This document shows, piece after piece, positions 1-8,430 of a stretch of DNA of 64,000 bases. The DNA is from an uncultured Pseudomonadota bacterium (GTDB taxonomy: Bacteria > Pseudomonadota > Alphaproteobacteria > RF32 > CAG-239), in assembly GCA_902494875.1 (NCBI GenBank), contig CABUUO010000002.1, positions 232,470-296,469 of the forward strand, in the 5' to 3' direction. The stretch's first letter is position 1, and every line of letters begins with the position of its first letter. The notes under the pieces are model-generated. The model worked only from the letters and a program-made list of their open reading frames with translations. It searched no databases and had not been told where the DNA came from. The translations under genes were made by a program, and so were the position numbers.

Positions 1-1670
1 CCGTATACGGGGTGGAAATTGCCGTCAATCGGGCAACTGTTGGCAATGGCCTGAGAATCGACGGCGACAAAGTTTCCGCTTTCGTCAATATAGCCCTTGA
101 CCTTGTAATGGTTGCCGGAAGTTCCGCCCTGGCTGCTGATGCCGTTGAAGTAAGCATAAACGCCGCCTTTTTCGGCAATAGTGTCTTTGTTTTCGATTTT
201 GCACATGCCGGTGATGACGGTTGAAACCGGATATTCTTTGTTGGTGTTATCTTCAACGAATTTTCCGGCTTTGTTGATTTTTCCGGTAATGATGTTGGCA
301 TTGATGCCGCAGTTGCTGTCTCCGGCCAGAACGACAAAGCTGCCGCTTTCGTCAATGTAGCCTCTGACTTTGGCTGCAACGTTCATTCCGGTTCCTGAGG
401 TTCCGCCGTTGCCGTCAATGCGGTTCAGGTAAGCGTAAAAACCGCCTGTTTCTTTTATCTCGCGGGTTTCGGTCAATTTGCACATATTATTGACGGCACC
501 GGTGATGTTGTATTCTTTGCCGGTGGCCGATTGTACGAATTTACCGTCTTCGCTGATGTAACCGGTGATTATTTCGCCGCCAATGCTGCAGAGACCGGCG
601 GTGTTTTCGGTTCCGAGAACGACAACGTTGCCGCTTTCGTCAATATAGCCGCTGACTTCATATCTGCCGGCGACAGGGGCGGTGGCAACCACCTGCGAGA
701 AGCTGTCGGCGTTTTCTTTGGGGTTGATTTCTCCCGAACCGCAGCTTTGCAGCATATTGACGCCGTTCAACTCGGCTTCGTACTGGTTTTTGAAGTTTAC
801 TTTCGATTTTTCAATGGCTTCAACTTTAGCTAACTGCTTTTCGATTTCTTCGGGTTTGACACGTTTGGCCAATTCGGTGTTGAAGCAGCCGACTTCGGGC
901 AGTTTGCTCAGAGCGTCGCCGAAAGCGCGTTCAACCAGCAGGGTTTCGCCTTTGTATTCACCGTCTTTCATTTCACCGTAGCCGGTGGTGGTGCCTTTGC
1001 AATATACTTTGTCTTTGGTTAAATCCAGCAGGCGCCAGGTTACGGTCATTTCCGAGGTGCCGGTGCGGAGATTTTGCTTTTTGACGTTGTTCCAGTCGAA
1101 CTCATCGCAGACGTTCATGAAATAGTCGGTGATTTCGGCCGTTAAGATATATTCTGCCTGCGCTTTGTCAGAATACATATAATAGGGATTGCTTTTTTCA
1201 ACGACAACCGGATAATTGTCATTCATGGTTTCAAAAAAGATGTCGAAGAACTTCATATCCTTCTGCATCGCACGGCCCTGATTCAAATATACGTTCTTGT
1301 CAAAGCGGCGGCAGCCGAAGATTCTGAAACGATAATTGCCGAGCTTGTCGCTGTAGCCTTCATATTTTCTGCCTTTGGGAATTCTGAAATCAACGTATTC
1401 GAGTTTTACGGGAGCATAGTTGCTGCGGGAGCGGTGCAGGTAACCGTAGGCGTTCATCTGGTCAGCCGAAGGATTGACCATTTCTTCGTTTTGAATGTAG
1501 GCAACGCGTTTAACCGGTTTTTTGCGGCCGGGTTCGCACATGCAGTTGAATAAGCCTAAGGTTTTTTCGGTTCCGTCACACATACAGGGAACAAGATCCG
1601 GGCTTCTGACCGCGCAGGATACAATCAGCGCCGGAATCAACATTAATTTGAGAGACCGTAAAATTCTCAT
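1..1670 (-). CDS. Repeat-bearing lipoprotein, 3' end cut by window edge
   Basis: An open frame runs from ATG at 1670 off the start of the window (556 complete codons, no stop seen). The start follows AGGAG. The N-terminus is a lipoprotein signal ending L-I-V-S-C at Cys19, so export and lipid anchoring are expected. Residues about 70-270 form a domain I do not recognise. From about 341 a module of roughly 90-96 residues repeats at about 341, 437 and 526. Each copy opens with G-Y-I-D-E-S-G, and the first two carry a central M-C-K and end near G-G-T-S-G. It lies 11 bp downstream of comM, probably in one operon with it. Function unknown; a cell-surface or periplasmic role is inferred from the signal only. 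Confidence 0.8.
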   Translation of the reverse strand, partial: MRILRSLKLMLIPALIVSCAVRSPDLVPCMCDGTEKTLGLFNCMCEPGRKKPVKRVAYIQNEEMVNPSADQMNAYGYLHRSRSNYAPVKLEYVDFRIPKGRKYEGYSDKLGNYRFRIFGCRRFDKNVYLNQGRAMQKDMKFFDIFFETMNDNYPVVVEKSNPYYMYSDKAQAEYILTAEITDYFMNVCDEFDWNNVKKQNLRTGTSEMTVTWRLLDLTKDKVYCKGTTTGYGEMKDGEYKGETLLVERAFGDALSKLPEVGCFNTELAKRVKPEEIEKQLAKVEAIEKSKVNFKNQYEAELNGVNMLQSCGSGEINPKENADSFSQVVATAPVAGRYEVSGYIDESGNVVVLGTENTAGLCSIGGEIITGYISEDGKFVQSATGKEYNITGAVNNMCKLTETREIKETGGFYAYLNRIDGNGGTSGTGMNVAAKVRGYIDESGSFVVLAGDSNCGINANIITGKINKAGKFVEDNTNKEYPVSTVITGMCKIENKDTIAEKGGVYAYFNGISSQGGTSGNHYKVKGYIDESGNFVAVDSQAIANSCPIDGNFHPVY

Positions 1671-1681
1671 TGTTTTTTCTC

Positions 1682-3205
1682 CTAAATACGTTTCAAAGGC
1701 ATTATTCTGCGATAAGATAATGCTTCGGCAATATGCAGTTTAAGTATTTTTTGTACATTTTGCAAGTCCGCAATTGTTCTTGCTAACCGCAAAGTGCGAT
1801 GATAAGCCCGGGCAGAGAGGTGATTTTTCTCTGAAAAGGCGATTAAAAGCGCCTGAGCGTCGTTGTCCAGTTCGGCAATTTTTTCTAAAAGTTCGCCTTT
1901 CAGTTCGGAATTTGTTTTCAGCCGAGGTGCGCCGAAACGCTTAAAACGTTCGGTCTGGATTTCCCGGGCGCGGATGACGCGTTTCAATATATCGGCCGAG
2001 CATTCCCCCTGTCTGACGTCCGCCAAGTCCCAAGGACTGACGGCCGGCACCTCGATGTGGATGTCTATTCTGTCCATCAGCGGACCGGAGATTTTGCTTT
2101 GGTATTCTTCGGCACAGTGCGGGGCGCGGGAGCATTCCAGCTCATGGTTGCCCAGGTGGCCGCAGCGGCATGGATTCATGGCGGCGACCAGCTGAAATTT
2201 GGCGGGATAGACGGTATGTGCGTTGACGCGCGAAATGGTTATGCTGCCATTTTCCAGAGGCTGGCGCAGAGCTTCCAGTGCCGGGCGGCTGAATTCGGGC
2301 AGTTCGTCCAAAAACAGGACGCCGTTGTGCGCCAGAGATATTTCGCCGGGTCTGGCTTTGCGGCCGCCGCCGACCAAGGCCGGGGTGGAGGCCGAGTGAT
2401 GCGGATCTCTGAACGGACGTTCAAAAGAAATTCTGCCGTCTTTAAGTTCGCCGGCGACAGAATGAATCATGCTGGTTTCAAGCGCTTCTTCCGCGGTCAG
2501 CGGCGGCAGAATGGTTATCAGGCGCTGTGCAAGCATTGATTTTCCGGAACCCGGAGGGCCTACCATCAGCAGGTTGTGGCTGCCGGCGGCGGCAATTTCC
2601 AGAGCGCGTTTGGCGCTTTCCTGGCCTTTGACGTCCTTCATATCGAGCAGGGAAAGTTTTTTCGGCATGGTTTCGGCTGCCGGCGCCGGAATGACCTGAG
2701 TGCCTTTGAAATGATTAATCAGCGATAAAAGGCTGTCGGCGGCAACAACGTCTTTCAATCCGGCCCAAACGGCTTCTCCGCCCTGAGCCGCCGGACAAAT
2801 CAGCCCCATGTTGCGGGCGTTGGCGCGGATGGCTACCGGCAAGACGCCGTTGACGGGAACGACGGTGCCGTCAAGACCCAGTTCGCCCAGAACCATGTAA
2901 CCGCTTAGCTCTTCTTGCGGCAATATTCCCATGCCGACCAGCAGGCCGAGGGCAACCGGAAGGTCAAAGTGGGAACCTTCCTTAAGCAGATCGGCCGGCG
3001 CAAGATTGACGGTGATGCGTTTGGCAGGAAGGCTAAGCCCCAGAGAATTCAGCGCGGCGCGGACGCGTTCCCGGCTTTCGGCCACGGCCTTGTCGGGAAG
3101 CCCCACTATCGTAAAAGCAGGAAGACCTGAGGATATTTGCACCTGCAGGTCTACGTCTGAAATTTCCAATCCGTTGAAAGTTATGGTGTTTATTCTGGCG
3201 AGCAT
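1682..3205 (-). CDS. comM: ComM/YifB-family Mg-chelatase-like AAA+ ATPase
   Basis: 507 residues, normal for the YifB/ComM family. An N-terminal ChlI-like domain (about 1-180, related to the Lon protease fold) is followed by an AAA+ domain. That domain has Walker A G-P-P-G-S-G-K-S at 216-223, a Walker B ending L-F-L-D-E-L near residue 295, and a Cys-rich stretch M-N-P-C-R-C-G-H typical of the family. In naturally transformable bacteria ComM is a hexameric helicase that drives branch migration during integration of foreign DNA; that role is from family knowledge. It sits between two lipoprotein genes, 3 bp after the upstream one. Confidence 0.95.
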   Translation of the reverse strand: MLARINTITFNGLEISDVDLQVQISSGLPAFTIVGLPDKAVAESRERVRAALNSLGLSLPAKRITVNLAPADLLKEGSHFDLPVALGLLVGMGILPQEELSGYMVLGELGLDGTVVPVNGVLPVAIRANARNMGLICPAAQGGEAVWAGLKDVVAADSLLSLINHFKGTQVIPAPAAETMPKKLSLLDMKDVKGQESAKRALEIAAAGSHNLLMVGPPGSGKSMLAQRLITILPPLTAEEALETSMIHSVAGELKDGRISFERPFRDPHHSASTPALVGGGRKARPGEISLAHNGVLFLDELPEFSRPALEALRQPLENGSITISRVNAHTVYPAKFQLVAAMNPCRCGHLGNHELECSRAPHCAEEYQSKISGPLMDRIDIHIEVPAVSPWDLADVRQGECSADILKRVIRAREIQTERFKRFGAPRLKTNSELKGELLEKIAELDNDAQALLIAFSEKNHLSARAYHRTLRLARTIADLQNVQKILKLHIAEALSYRRIMPLKRI

Positions 3206-3208
3206 CGG

Positions 3209-3562
3209 CTACCACCTCGGGGTGTCTTCCCCGCCCCGCCAGCGTCTGGTCGGATAGGTGTCTGTTTTCAAAAAGTCATAGTCGGCGGTTTTGTAGGGGA
3301 TGTCTCTTATTCTGACATAGCCTTTAGATTCAAAGAGCTTGGCACAGGTTTCGGCCGAAACGTCTTCGGTTCTTTTACAAGTGGCGATAACCCGGCTGGT
3401 AAGATTTTGCAAAACAATGGTATTTTGGTCATTGCCGTAAACTACGCGCTGCGGGCGCAGCGGCACAGGAAAGTCTTCTTTGCGGAGCGTGTCGCAGGCA
3501 CAAAGGAACGTCAACAGAAGAAGGGGCAATATTATTTTGTTTTTACTCATTTTTTTGGCCAT
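3209..3562 (-). CDS. Small lipoprotein of unknown function
   Basis: 117 residues with a lipoprotein signal (basic N-terminus, poly-Leu core, L-C-A-C at the cleavage site around residue 23). The mature part is about 95 residues with two further cysteines, and I do not recognise a family. Two ATGs compete (3562 and 3550) and neither has a clear SD. The stop lies 3 bp before comM, so the two are probably co-transcribed. The gene diverges from rpsF across a 214-bp spacer. Confidence 0.65.
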   Translation of the reverse strand: MAKKMSKNKIILPLLLLTFLCACDTLRKEDFPVPLRPQRVVYGNDQNTIVLQNLTSRVIATCKRTEDVSAETCAKLFESKGYVRIRDIPYKTADYDFLKTDTYPTRRWRGGEDTPRW

Positions 3563-3652
3563 TGTGATTGTAACTTACGACCGAGCTTATCTTAAAAAGA
3601 TTAAAATTATATAAAGAATCGGTTCCAAACCGCGTCAGAACTTAAAAAATAC

Positions 3653-3680
3653 TTGCAAAAATAAAGTTTTGGTATATAGT
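3653..3680 (+). promoter_or_regulatory. Predicted sigma70-type promoter of the rpsF operon
   Basis: TTGCAA at 3653-3658, a 16-bp spacer, then TATAGT at 3675-3680. It lies about 97 bp upstream of rpsF, so the mRNA would begin just before the two leader hairpins. Confidence 0.6.
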
Positions 3681-3694
3681 GGCGACCGTCCCTT

Positions 3695-3744
3695 GCTTCC
3701 GGCAGAGACCGGAGGCTATACATTAACCGGCCCGCCTGCGGGCC
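3695..3744 (+). promoter_or_regulatory. Structured leader of rpsF-rpsR-rplI (two hairpins)
   Basis: Hairpin 1 pairs GCTTCCGG (3695-3702) with CCGGAGGC (3709-3716), with one wobble, over a 6-nt loop. Hairpin 2 pairs GGCCCG (3729-3734) with CGGGCC (3739-3744) over a CCTG loop. S6:S18 is known to autoregulate by binding a leader stem in many bacteria; that this leader plays that role is inference. Confidence 0.5.
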
Positions 3745-3776
3745 ATTTGTTGAGAATCCATAAGGAGATTTAAATA

Positions 3777-4115
3777 ATGTCATTTTACGAGAGCGTGCTG
3801 ATTGCACGTCAGGACCTCGGTCAGTCTCAGGTGAACAACATTGTTTCCGATTTGACCAACGTCATCGCCAGCAACGGCGGCGAAGTTGTCAGAGCTGACA
3901 ACTGGGGTTTGAAAAACCTTGCTTACCGTGTTAAGAAAAACCGCAAGGGCTACTATGTCGTTTTGAATATTTCCGCACCGGCTGCCGCTGTTGCCGAATA
4001 TGAAAGACAAATGAGATTTAACGAAGACATCATTCGTTACATGACCATTAAAGTTGACGAATTGAGCAAAGAGCCTGCCGGTTCTTCCAGCAATTCCGAA
4101 GCCGTTGAAGAATAG
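3777..4115 (+). CDS. rpsF: 30S ribosomal protein S6
   Basis: 112 residues, typical for S6. It starts M-S-F-Y-E-S-V and carries the conserved W-G-L-K-N-L-A-Y segment around residue 43, followed by a basic K-K-N-R-K-G-Y-Y strand. The C-terminal tail is acidic and Ser-rich. S6 binds S18 on the platform of the small subunit. The start has AAGGAG eight bases upstream. First gene of rpsF-rpsR-rplI, the standard bacterial order. Confidence 0.97.
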   Translation: MSFYESVLIARQDLGQSQVNNIVSDLTNVIASNGGEVVRADNWGLKNLAYRVKKNRKGYYVVLNISAPAAAVAEYERQMRFNEDIIRYMTIKVDELSKEPAGSSSNSEAVEE

Positions 4116-4126
4116 GAGCAGAAAAC

Positions 4127-4354
4127 ATGGCTAAACAAGTATTCTTTAGAAGAAAAAAAGCATGCCCGTTTTCAGGCGAAGACGGTCTGACCATTGATTA
4201 TAAGGATGTTAAGCTTCTTTCCCGTTATATTTCCGAGAAAGGTAAAATCATCCCCAGCCGCATTACAGCTGTTTCTGCAAAAAAACAAAGAGAATTGGCA
4301 AAAGCGATCAAACGTGCCCGCTACATTGCTCTTCTTCCTTTTGTTGCTGATTAA
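4127..4354 (+). CDS. rpsR: 30S ribosomal protein S18
   Basis: 75 residues. Conserved elements include the basic N-terminus, C-P-F near residue 13, D-Y-K-D-V-K-L-L and the C-terminal R-A-R-Y-I-A-L-L-P-F signature. It forms a heterodimer with S6 on the 30S platform. It lies 11 bp after rpsF with its own AGGAG-type SD and 14 bp before rplI, so the three are one transcription unit. Confidence 0.97.
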   Translation: MAKQVFFRRKKACPFSGEDGLTIDYKDVKLLSRYISEKGKIIPSRITAVSAKKQRELAKAIKRARYIALLPFVAD

Positions 4355-4368
4355 TAGGGAGTGGAAAA

Positions 4369-4860
4369 ATGGAAGTAATTCTTTTAGAACATGTAGAAAA
4401 ACTCGGTAAAATGGGCGACAAAGTAACCGTAAAGAACGGTTATGCCCGCAACTATCTGCTGCCGGCCCGCAAAGCTCTGCGCGCAACCGAAGCCAATGTT
4501 GCTTATTATGAGAAACAGAAGGCCGAACTGGAAGCCCACAACAAGGCTCTGCTGGACGAAGCGACAAAGATTGCCGAATCCCTGAAAGGCTACAGCGCGG
4601 TTCTGATCCGTCAGGCTGCCGAAACCGGCCAGTTGTACGGTTCCGTAACTATCCGTGATATTGCCGCCGCGGTCAAAGCCAGCGGTTTTGCCGTTGAACG
4701 CAAACAGGTATATCTGGAAAACGCTATTAAAGACTTGGGTGTTTATGAAGTTAAACTCAATCTGCATCCGGAAGTCAGCCAGACCATTCTGGTTAACGTA
4801 GCGCGTACCGAAGACGATGCAGCCAAACAGGCAAAATTATATCACTCAGCGGAAAACTAA
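4369..4860 (+). CDS. rplI: 50S ribosomal protein L9
   Basis: 163 residues. The N-terminal RNA-binding domain (M-E-V-I-L-L-E, then G-D-K-V-T-V-K-N-G-Y-A-R-N-Y-L) is followed by the long connecting helix and the C-terminal domain, as in full-length L9. It binds 23S rRNA near the L1 stalk and helps keep reading frame. The stop codon TAA forms part of the outer stem of a structured repeat that begins here. Confidence 0.97.
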   Translation: MEVILLEHVEKLGKMGDKVTVKNGYARNYLLPARKALRATEANVAYYEKQKAELEAHNKALLDEATKIAESLKGYSAVLIRQAAETGQLYGSVTIRDIAAAVKASGFAVERKQVYLENAIKDLGVYEVKLNLHPEVSQTILVNVARTEDDAAKQAKLYHSAEN

Positions 4861-4950
4861 TACAGAAATTGCGGATAACCGGCTCGGTCATGTACTTTTT
4901 ATGTATACTCCGCTCGCCGGTTTCCTTTTTTCTTATTATTTTCTCGCGGA
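4846..4950 (+). repeat. Structured intergenic element, copy A (after rplI)
   Basis: First of three related elements. An outer stem starts inside the end of rplI (4846-4862 with 4934-4950) and includes TAATA (4858-4862) with TATTA (4934-4938). A 14-nt linker then leads to a 7-bp stem AACCGGC (4877-4883) / GCCGGTT (4916-4922). The apical part has GTAC (4892-4895) facing GTAT (4903-4906). An 11-nt linker closes the element. Linker lengths match the copies at 22.8 and 30.5 kb, and stem bases change in compensatory fashion. Confidence 0.75.
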
Positions 4951-4981
4951 TTGGTATAATTACGCATTTCAAACAATAAAA

Positions 4982-5014
4982 AACACTCCCGATAATTTTC
5001 GGGAGTGTTTTTTT
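4982..5014. terminator. Bidirectional intrinsic terminator between rplI and nrdB
   Basis: AACACTCCCGA (4982-4992) pairs perfectly with TCGGGAGTGTT (4999-5009) over a 6-nt loop, with T-runs on the plus side and a matching A-run on the other. It lies between convergent genes. Confidence 0.9.
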
Positions 5015-5030
5015 TGTCTGCTTACAGCCT

Positions 5031-6065
5031 TTAAATTTCGTCCCAGCCTTCGACGGCGGTTGACTGGTTGTATGAGGAAACATTGGCTTCGAAGAAATTA
5101 CCTTTGACGTTTCCTTCGCCGTTGGTGTCGGAAATTTTCTCCAGATTTTTATACGGGGTTTCGTCAAAGCCTTCGTAAATCGGTTCCAGTCCGATTTCTT
5201 TCAAGCGTTTGTTGGCCATAAACTTAGTGTATTGTTCAATGGTTTGCGGGGTAATGCCCAGAACCTGATCGCCGATAATATGATTGCTCCAGGCGATTTC
5301 CTGTTCGGTTGCTTTACGGAACATTTCGCAGATTTCGTCGTCATTGAAGAACTGCGGCCGTTCTTTGCGGATTTCTTTGATGATGTTGGCAAAAATCACG
5401 CAGTGCGTCAGTTCATCGCGGTTGATGTATTTTATCTCGTCGGCGGTACCGATCATTAACGATCTTGCGGCCAAATTGTAAAAGAAATTGAAGCCGTTGT
5501 AAAAATACAGGCCTTCCAACAGGAAATTGGCAATCAGAACACGGGCAAAATTAACGTCATTGCGGTCATCGACAAATTTTTGATAAATGTCGGCAATGTA
5601 TTTGTTGCGTTCAAGCAGAACTTTGTCATCACGCCAGCGGTCATAGATTGTTTCGCGCTTTTCGGCCGGAATAATGCTTTCGATGATATAGGCATAGCTT
5701 TGGGAATGCACGGCTTCCTGATAAGTTTGGATAGCCAGAATAAGATTGACTTCCGGCGCGGTAATATAGTCGGAAATGTTGGGCAGGTTGTTGGTCTGGA
5801 TGCTGTCCAGAAAAACCAGAAAAGACAGAATGCCGTCATAGGCGTTTTGTTCGGCCGGCGTCAACTCGTCATAGGCGCGTTTGTCGTCAAACAAAGAAAC
5901 TTTTTCGGGAATCCAGAAGTTTTCCATCATCAGCCGGTAAAGCTTGTTGGCCCACTGATATTTGACGTTGTTGAGGTTGAATAAGTTGGTGACGTTGCCG
6001 GCAATCATTTTTCTTTGCAGAACGTCATCGTTTCCTTCAATATTAAACAGTTTTTTGCGGTTCAT
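5031..6065 (-). CDS. nrdB: Ribonucleotide reductase, class Ia beta subunit
   Basis: 344 residues from ATG at 6065, which has AAAGGAAA upstream. A longer frame upstream would run into nrdA and lacks a good SD. The diiron ligands are visible: D87, E117 and H120, then E184, E218 and H221. The radical tyrosine is Y124 in H-S-Q-S-Y. The C-terminal tail (about the last 20 residues), which docks on NrdA, is present. It supplies the tyrosyl radical for reduction of ribonucleoside diphosphates. Stop-to-start gap to nrdA is 23 bp, so the two are co-transcribed. Confidence 0.96.
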   Translation of the reverse strand: MNRKKLFNIEGNDDVLQRKMIAGNVTNLFNLNNVKYQWANKLYRLMMENFWIPEKVSLFDDKRAYDELTPAEQNAYDGILSFLVFLDSIQTNNLPNISDYITAPEVNLILAIQTYQEAVHSQSYAYIIESIIPAEKRETIYDRWRDDKVLLERNKYIADIYQKFVDDRNDVNFARVLIANFLLEGLYFYNGFNFFYNLAARSLMIGTADEIKYINRDELTHCVIFANIIKEIRKERPQFFNDDEICEMFRKATEQEIAWSNHIIGDQVLGITPQTIEQYTKFMANKRLKEIGLEPIYEGFDETPYKNLEKISDTNGEGNVKGNFFEANVSSYNQSTAVEGWDEI

Positions 6066-6088
6066 TGATTTTCCTTTGCTGTTGATTT

Positions 6089-8368
6089 TTAACCGGCACA
6101 GCTGACGCATTCTTCCTTGGCGGCGGAAGAGCCGTCTTTTTGAATGGTGCGGGTATAGTAGAGGGTTTTGATGTCTTTTTTCCAGGCGTCCATTATGGTG
6201 TCATAGATGTCTTTGGCGCGGATGTCGCGGTTGAGGTTATACATCAGTTCGACAGAAATGCCGGTGTCTATCCATTTGTTAATACGGGACATCACTTCAA
6301 TAATCTTGCGTTGGTCGATATTGCGGTTTTCCTGATAAAACCAAAACCTGTCACGGATATAAGGCGGGCAGTTCGGAATGCTGCCTTTGCCGTGGGTCTC
6401 GACGAAGAACTTGCTGTAAATCGGCAGAACCGAAGCGGTGCAACCCTGAATCAGAGAGGAACTGGTATTCGGTGCAATGGCAGATATCTGCGAGTTGCGG
6501 ATGCCGTATCGGGCAAGGCCGGCAAAAATTTTGTTCCAACGGTCTTTATATTTGGAATTGGCGTTGAACCATATCTGACGTTTGCCGAAAATCAGGCCTT
6601 TGCTCCAATCCGAACCTTCATAGGCGCCGAAAGTTCCTTTTTTTTGTGCGGCGTCAATGCTGGCCTGAATATTGTATATGGCCATTTTTTCAAACAAATC
6701 GTCTACAAAGTCGGCAGAGTTGATATAGGGGACATTGTTTTTGGCGAGCATATCTGCCAGTCCCATAGCGCCAATGCCGATGGTGCGGTAGCGTTGATTA
6801 TGCAGGCTGCCTTCGGGAACCGGCACGGTGGTGAAGTCAATGGCGTTGTCCAGAATGCGAACCGAAGTGCGGCAAACGCTTTCCAGTTCCCGATCATCGT
6901 CAATGTTGGCGAGATTGACAGAAACCAGATTGCAGACGTGTACCAGCCCGTCATAGGTTTCGGAGATTATTTTGCCGTCTTCAATGCGCTTGGGGCTGAA
7001 TTTGGCCGGGCGGACATTGCTGTGAGATTCGGTGCAGAGGTTGGTGCCGACGATAACGCCGTCATGCTTGTTGGGATTGTAACGGTTCAGGGTGTCTTTG
7101 AAGGCAATGTAAGGCATTCCGGTTTCAACCTGAGATTTCATCAGCCGTTTTAACAGCTCTTTGGCGTCAACAAACTTAAACATTTCAAGTTTGCCGAAAC
7201 CCGCATCAAAATAAAGCTGATTATAAAGATTTTCAAATTCTTCTCCCCAAAGGTCGGCTATTTCGCGACCGTATTTTTCCCGGACTTCGTGCGGGTCAAC
7301 CAACAGCCATTTTTCGTTGTTTTCGACTTTTTTCATAAACAGATCGGGGATGACGACCTGAGGAAAAATGTCGTAAGCTTTCATGCGCTGGTCGCCGTTT
7401 TCGGTACGGAGTTCAAGAAAGTTTTCAATGTCCAGATGCCACATGTCCAGAGATACGGTAACGGCGCCTTTGCGCTTGCCCTGCTGGTTGACGGCTACGG
7501 CGGTGTCGTTGATAATGCGAATCCAGGGAATGACGCCGCCGGAAGAATTTTTGATGCCTTTGATACGGGCGCCTTTGCAGCGAACGCGCGAGATGTTGAC
7601 ACCAACCCCGCCGCCGAATTTGGAAATGGCGGAAATCTGGTCAATAACGTAAAAAATCGAATCGCGGTTGTCGTCCATAACGGTGATGAAGCAGGAACTC
7701 AGGTTACCGTTGGGTCGGCGCAGGTTCATCAGCAGCGGTGTGCCGAGCGAGATTTTGCGGTCGGCAAGTTTTTCATAAGTGTCTTTGACCTGACTCATGC
7801 GAATGCTGCGATCTTCATTTTGCTCAATCAGCAGAGCAATAGTCAGGAACATTTCCTGCGGCAGCTCGACAATGCGGTCGCCAAATTCGCAAAGGTAGCG
7901 TTTGATGAGCAGATTGATGCCGGCATAGTCATAGACCAAATCAAAAGCCGGGTTGATGAATGATGCGGCCTGTTTTATTTCTTCGGGATTGTATTTTTCG
8001 GTGATGACGGGGTCATATACGCCGTTGGCGACGGCAAAATCCAAGAACTTTTCATAGTCGTAGGGAACGGCCTGATTGGTGCGGCGGTCGTTTTTAACAT
8101 CTTTATACAAGTCGAAAAGGCGCAGGCGGCCGGCGGCGTTCTTCCAGTCGGGTTCCAGAACCGAGGTCAGATTCAACGCGTTTAGGATAAGAGCCTTGTT
8201 GATTTCGGAAGCCGGCATACCGTTTTTAAAAAAGTTCGGAATCGTTTCCAAAAGTTTGTTTTTATCAAGTTCGAATCCGGCGAGAGCACGCTCGACGGTA
8301 GCCGTGATTTTGGCCGGGTCAAAGGCCGCTTCAGCACCGTTTCTCTTGGTAATTTTTTGATTTTCCAT
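6089..8368 (-). CDS. nrdA: Ribonucleotide reductase, class Ia alpha subunit
   Basis: 759 residues, standard length. An N-terminal ATP-cone (about 1-90, starting K-R-N-G) gives overall allosteric control. The catalytic barrel shows the N-L-S-S-C-F segment, the N-L-C-T-E-S motif (active-site Cys and Glu) and the partner Cys in V-C-N-L-V-S-V-N-L. The C-terminus ends E-C-V-S-C-A-G, the shuttle cysteines re-reduced by thioredoxin or glutaredoxin. It makes deoxyribonucleotides together with NrdB. Two NrdR-type boxes lie just upstream of the start. Confidence 0.97.
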   Translation of the reverse strand: MENQKITKRNGAEAAFDPAKITATVERALAGFELDKNKLLETIPNFFKNGMPASEINKALILNALNLTSVLEPDWKNAAGRLRLFDLYKDVKNDRRTNQAVPYDYEKFLDFAVANGVYDPVITEKYNPEEIKQAASFINPAFDLVYDYAGINLLIKRYLCEFGDRIVELPQEMFLTIALLIEQNEDRSIRMSQVKDTYEKLADRKISLGTPLLMNLRRPNGNLSSCFITVMDDNRDSIFYVIDQISAISKFGGGVGVNISRVRCKGARIKGIKNSSGGVIPWIRIINDTAVAVNQQGKRKGAVTVSLDMWHLDIENFLELRTENGDQRMKAYDIFPQVVIPDLFMKKVENNEKWLLVDPHEVREKYGREIADLWGEEFENLYNQLYFDAGFGKLEMFKFVDAKELLKRLMKSQVETGMPYIAFKDTLNRYNPNKHDGVIVGTNLCTESHSNVRPAKFSPKRIEDGKIISETYDGLVHVCNLVSVNLANIDDDRELESVCRTSVRILDNAIDFTTVPVPEGSLHNQRYRTIGIGAMGLADMLAKNNVPYINSADFVDDLFEKMAIYNIQASIDAAQKKGTFGAYEGSDWSKGLIFGKRQIWFNANSKYKDRWNKIFAGLARYGIRNSQISAIAPNTSSSLIQGCTASVLPIYSKFFVETHGKGSIPNCPPYIRDRFWFYQENRNIDQRKIIEVMSRINKWIDTGISVELMYNLNRDIRAKDIYDTIMDAWKKDIKTLYYTRTIQKDGSSAAKEECVSCAG

Positions 8369-8381
8369 TATAAACTATTCC

Positions 8382-8425
8382 TACAATATGGTGTGTTTAT
8401 GTTATTGTTGTTTACTATATGTTGT
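8382..8425 (-). promoter_or_regulatory. Pair of predicted NrdR boxes upstream of nrdA
   Basis: Two related palindromic sites on the plus strand, TACAATATGGTGT (8382-8394) and TACTATATGTTGT (8413-8425), match the form of the NrdR consensus (ACAC-A-TATAT-GTGT type). Their start-to-start distance is 31 bp, about three helical turns, as is usual for NrdR pairs. Confidence 0.7.
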
Positions 8426-8430
8426 GGTTT

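Noticed and set aside
1..10. Palindrome CCGTATACGG at the very start
   Set aside because: It lies inside a coding frame at an arbitrary cut of the window; nothing else supports a site.
6140..7153. Open frame of 337 codons opposite nrdA
   Set aside because: Antisense to a clear, conserved gene, no start signals, composition of a shadow frame.
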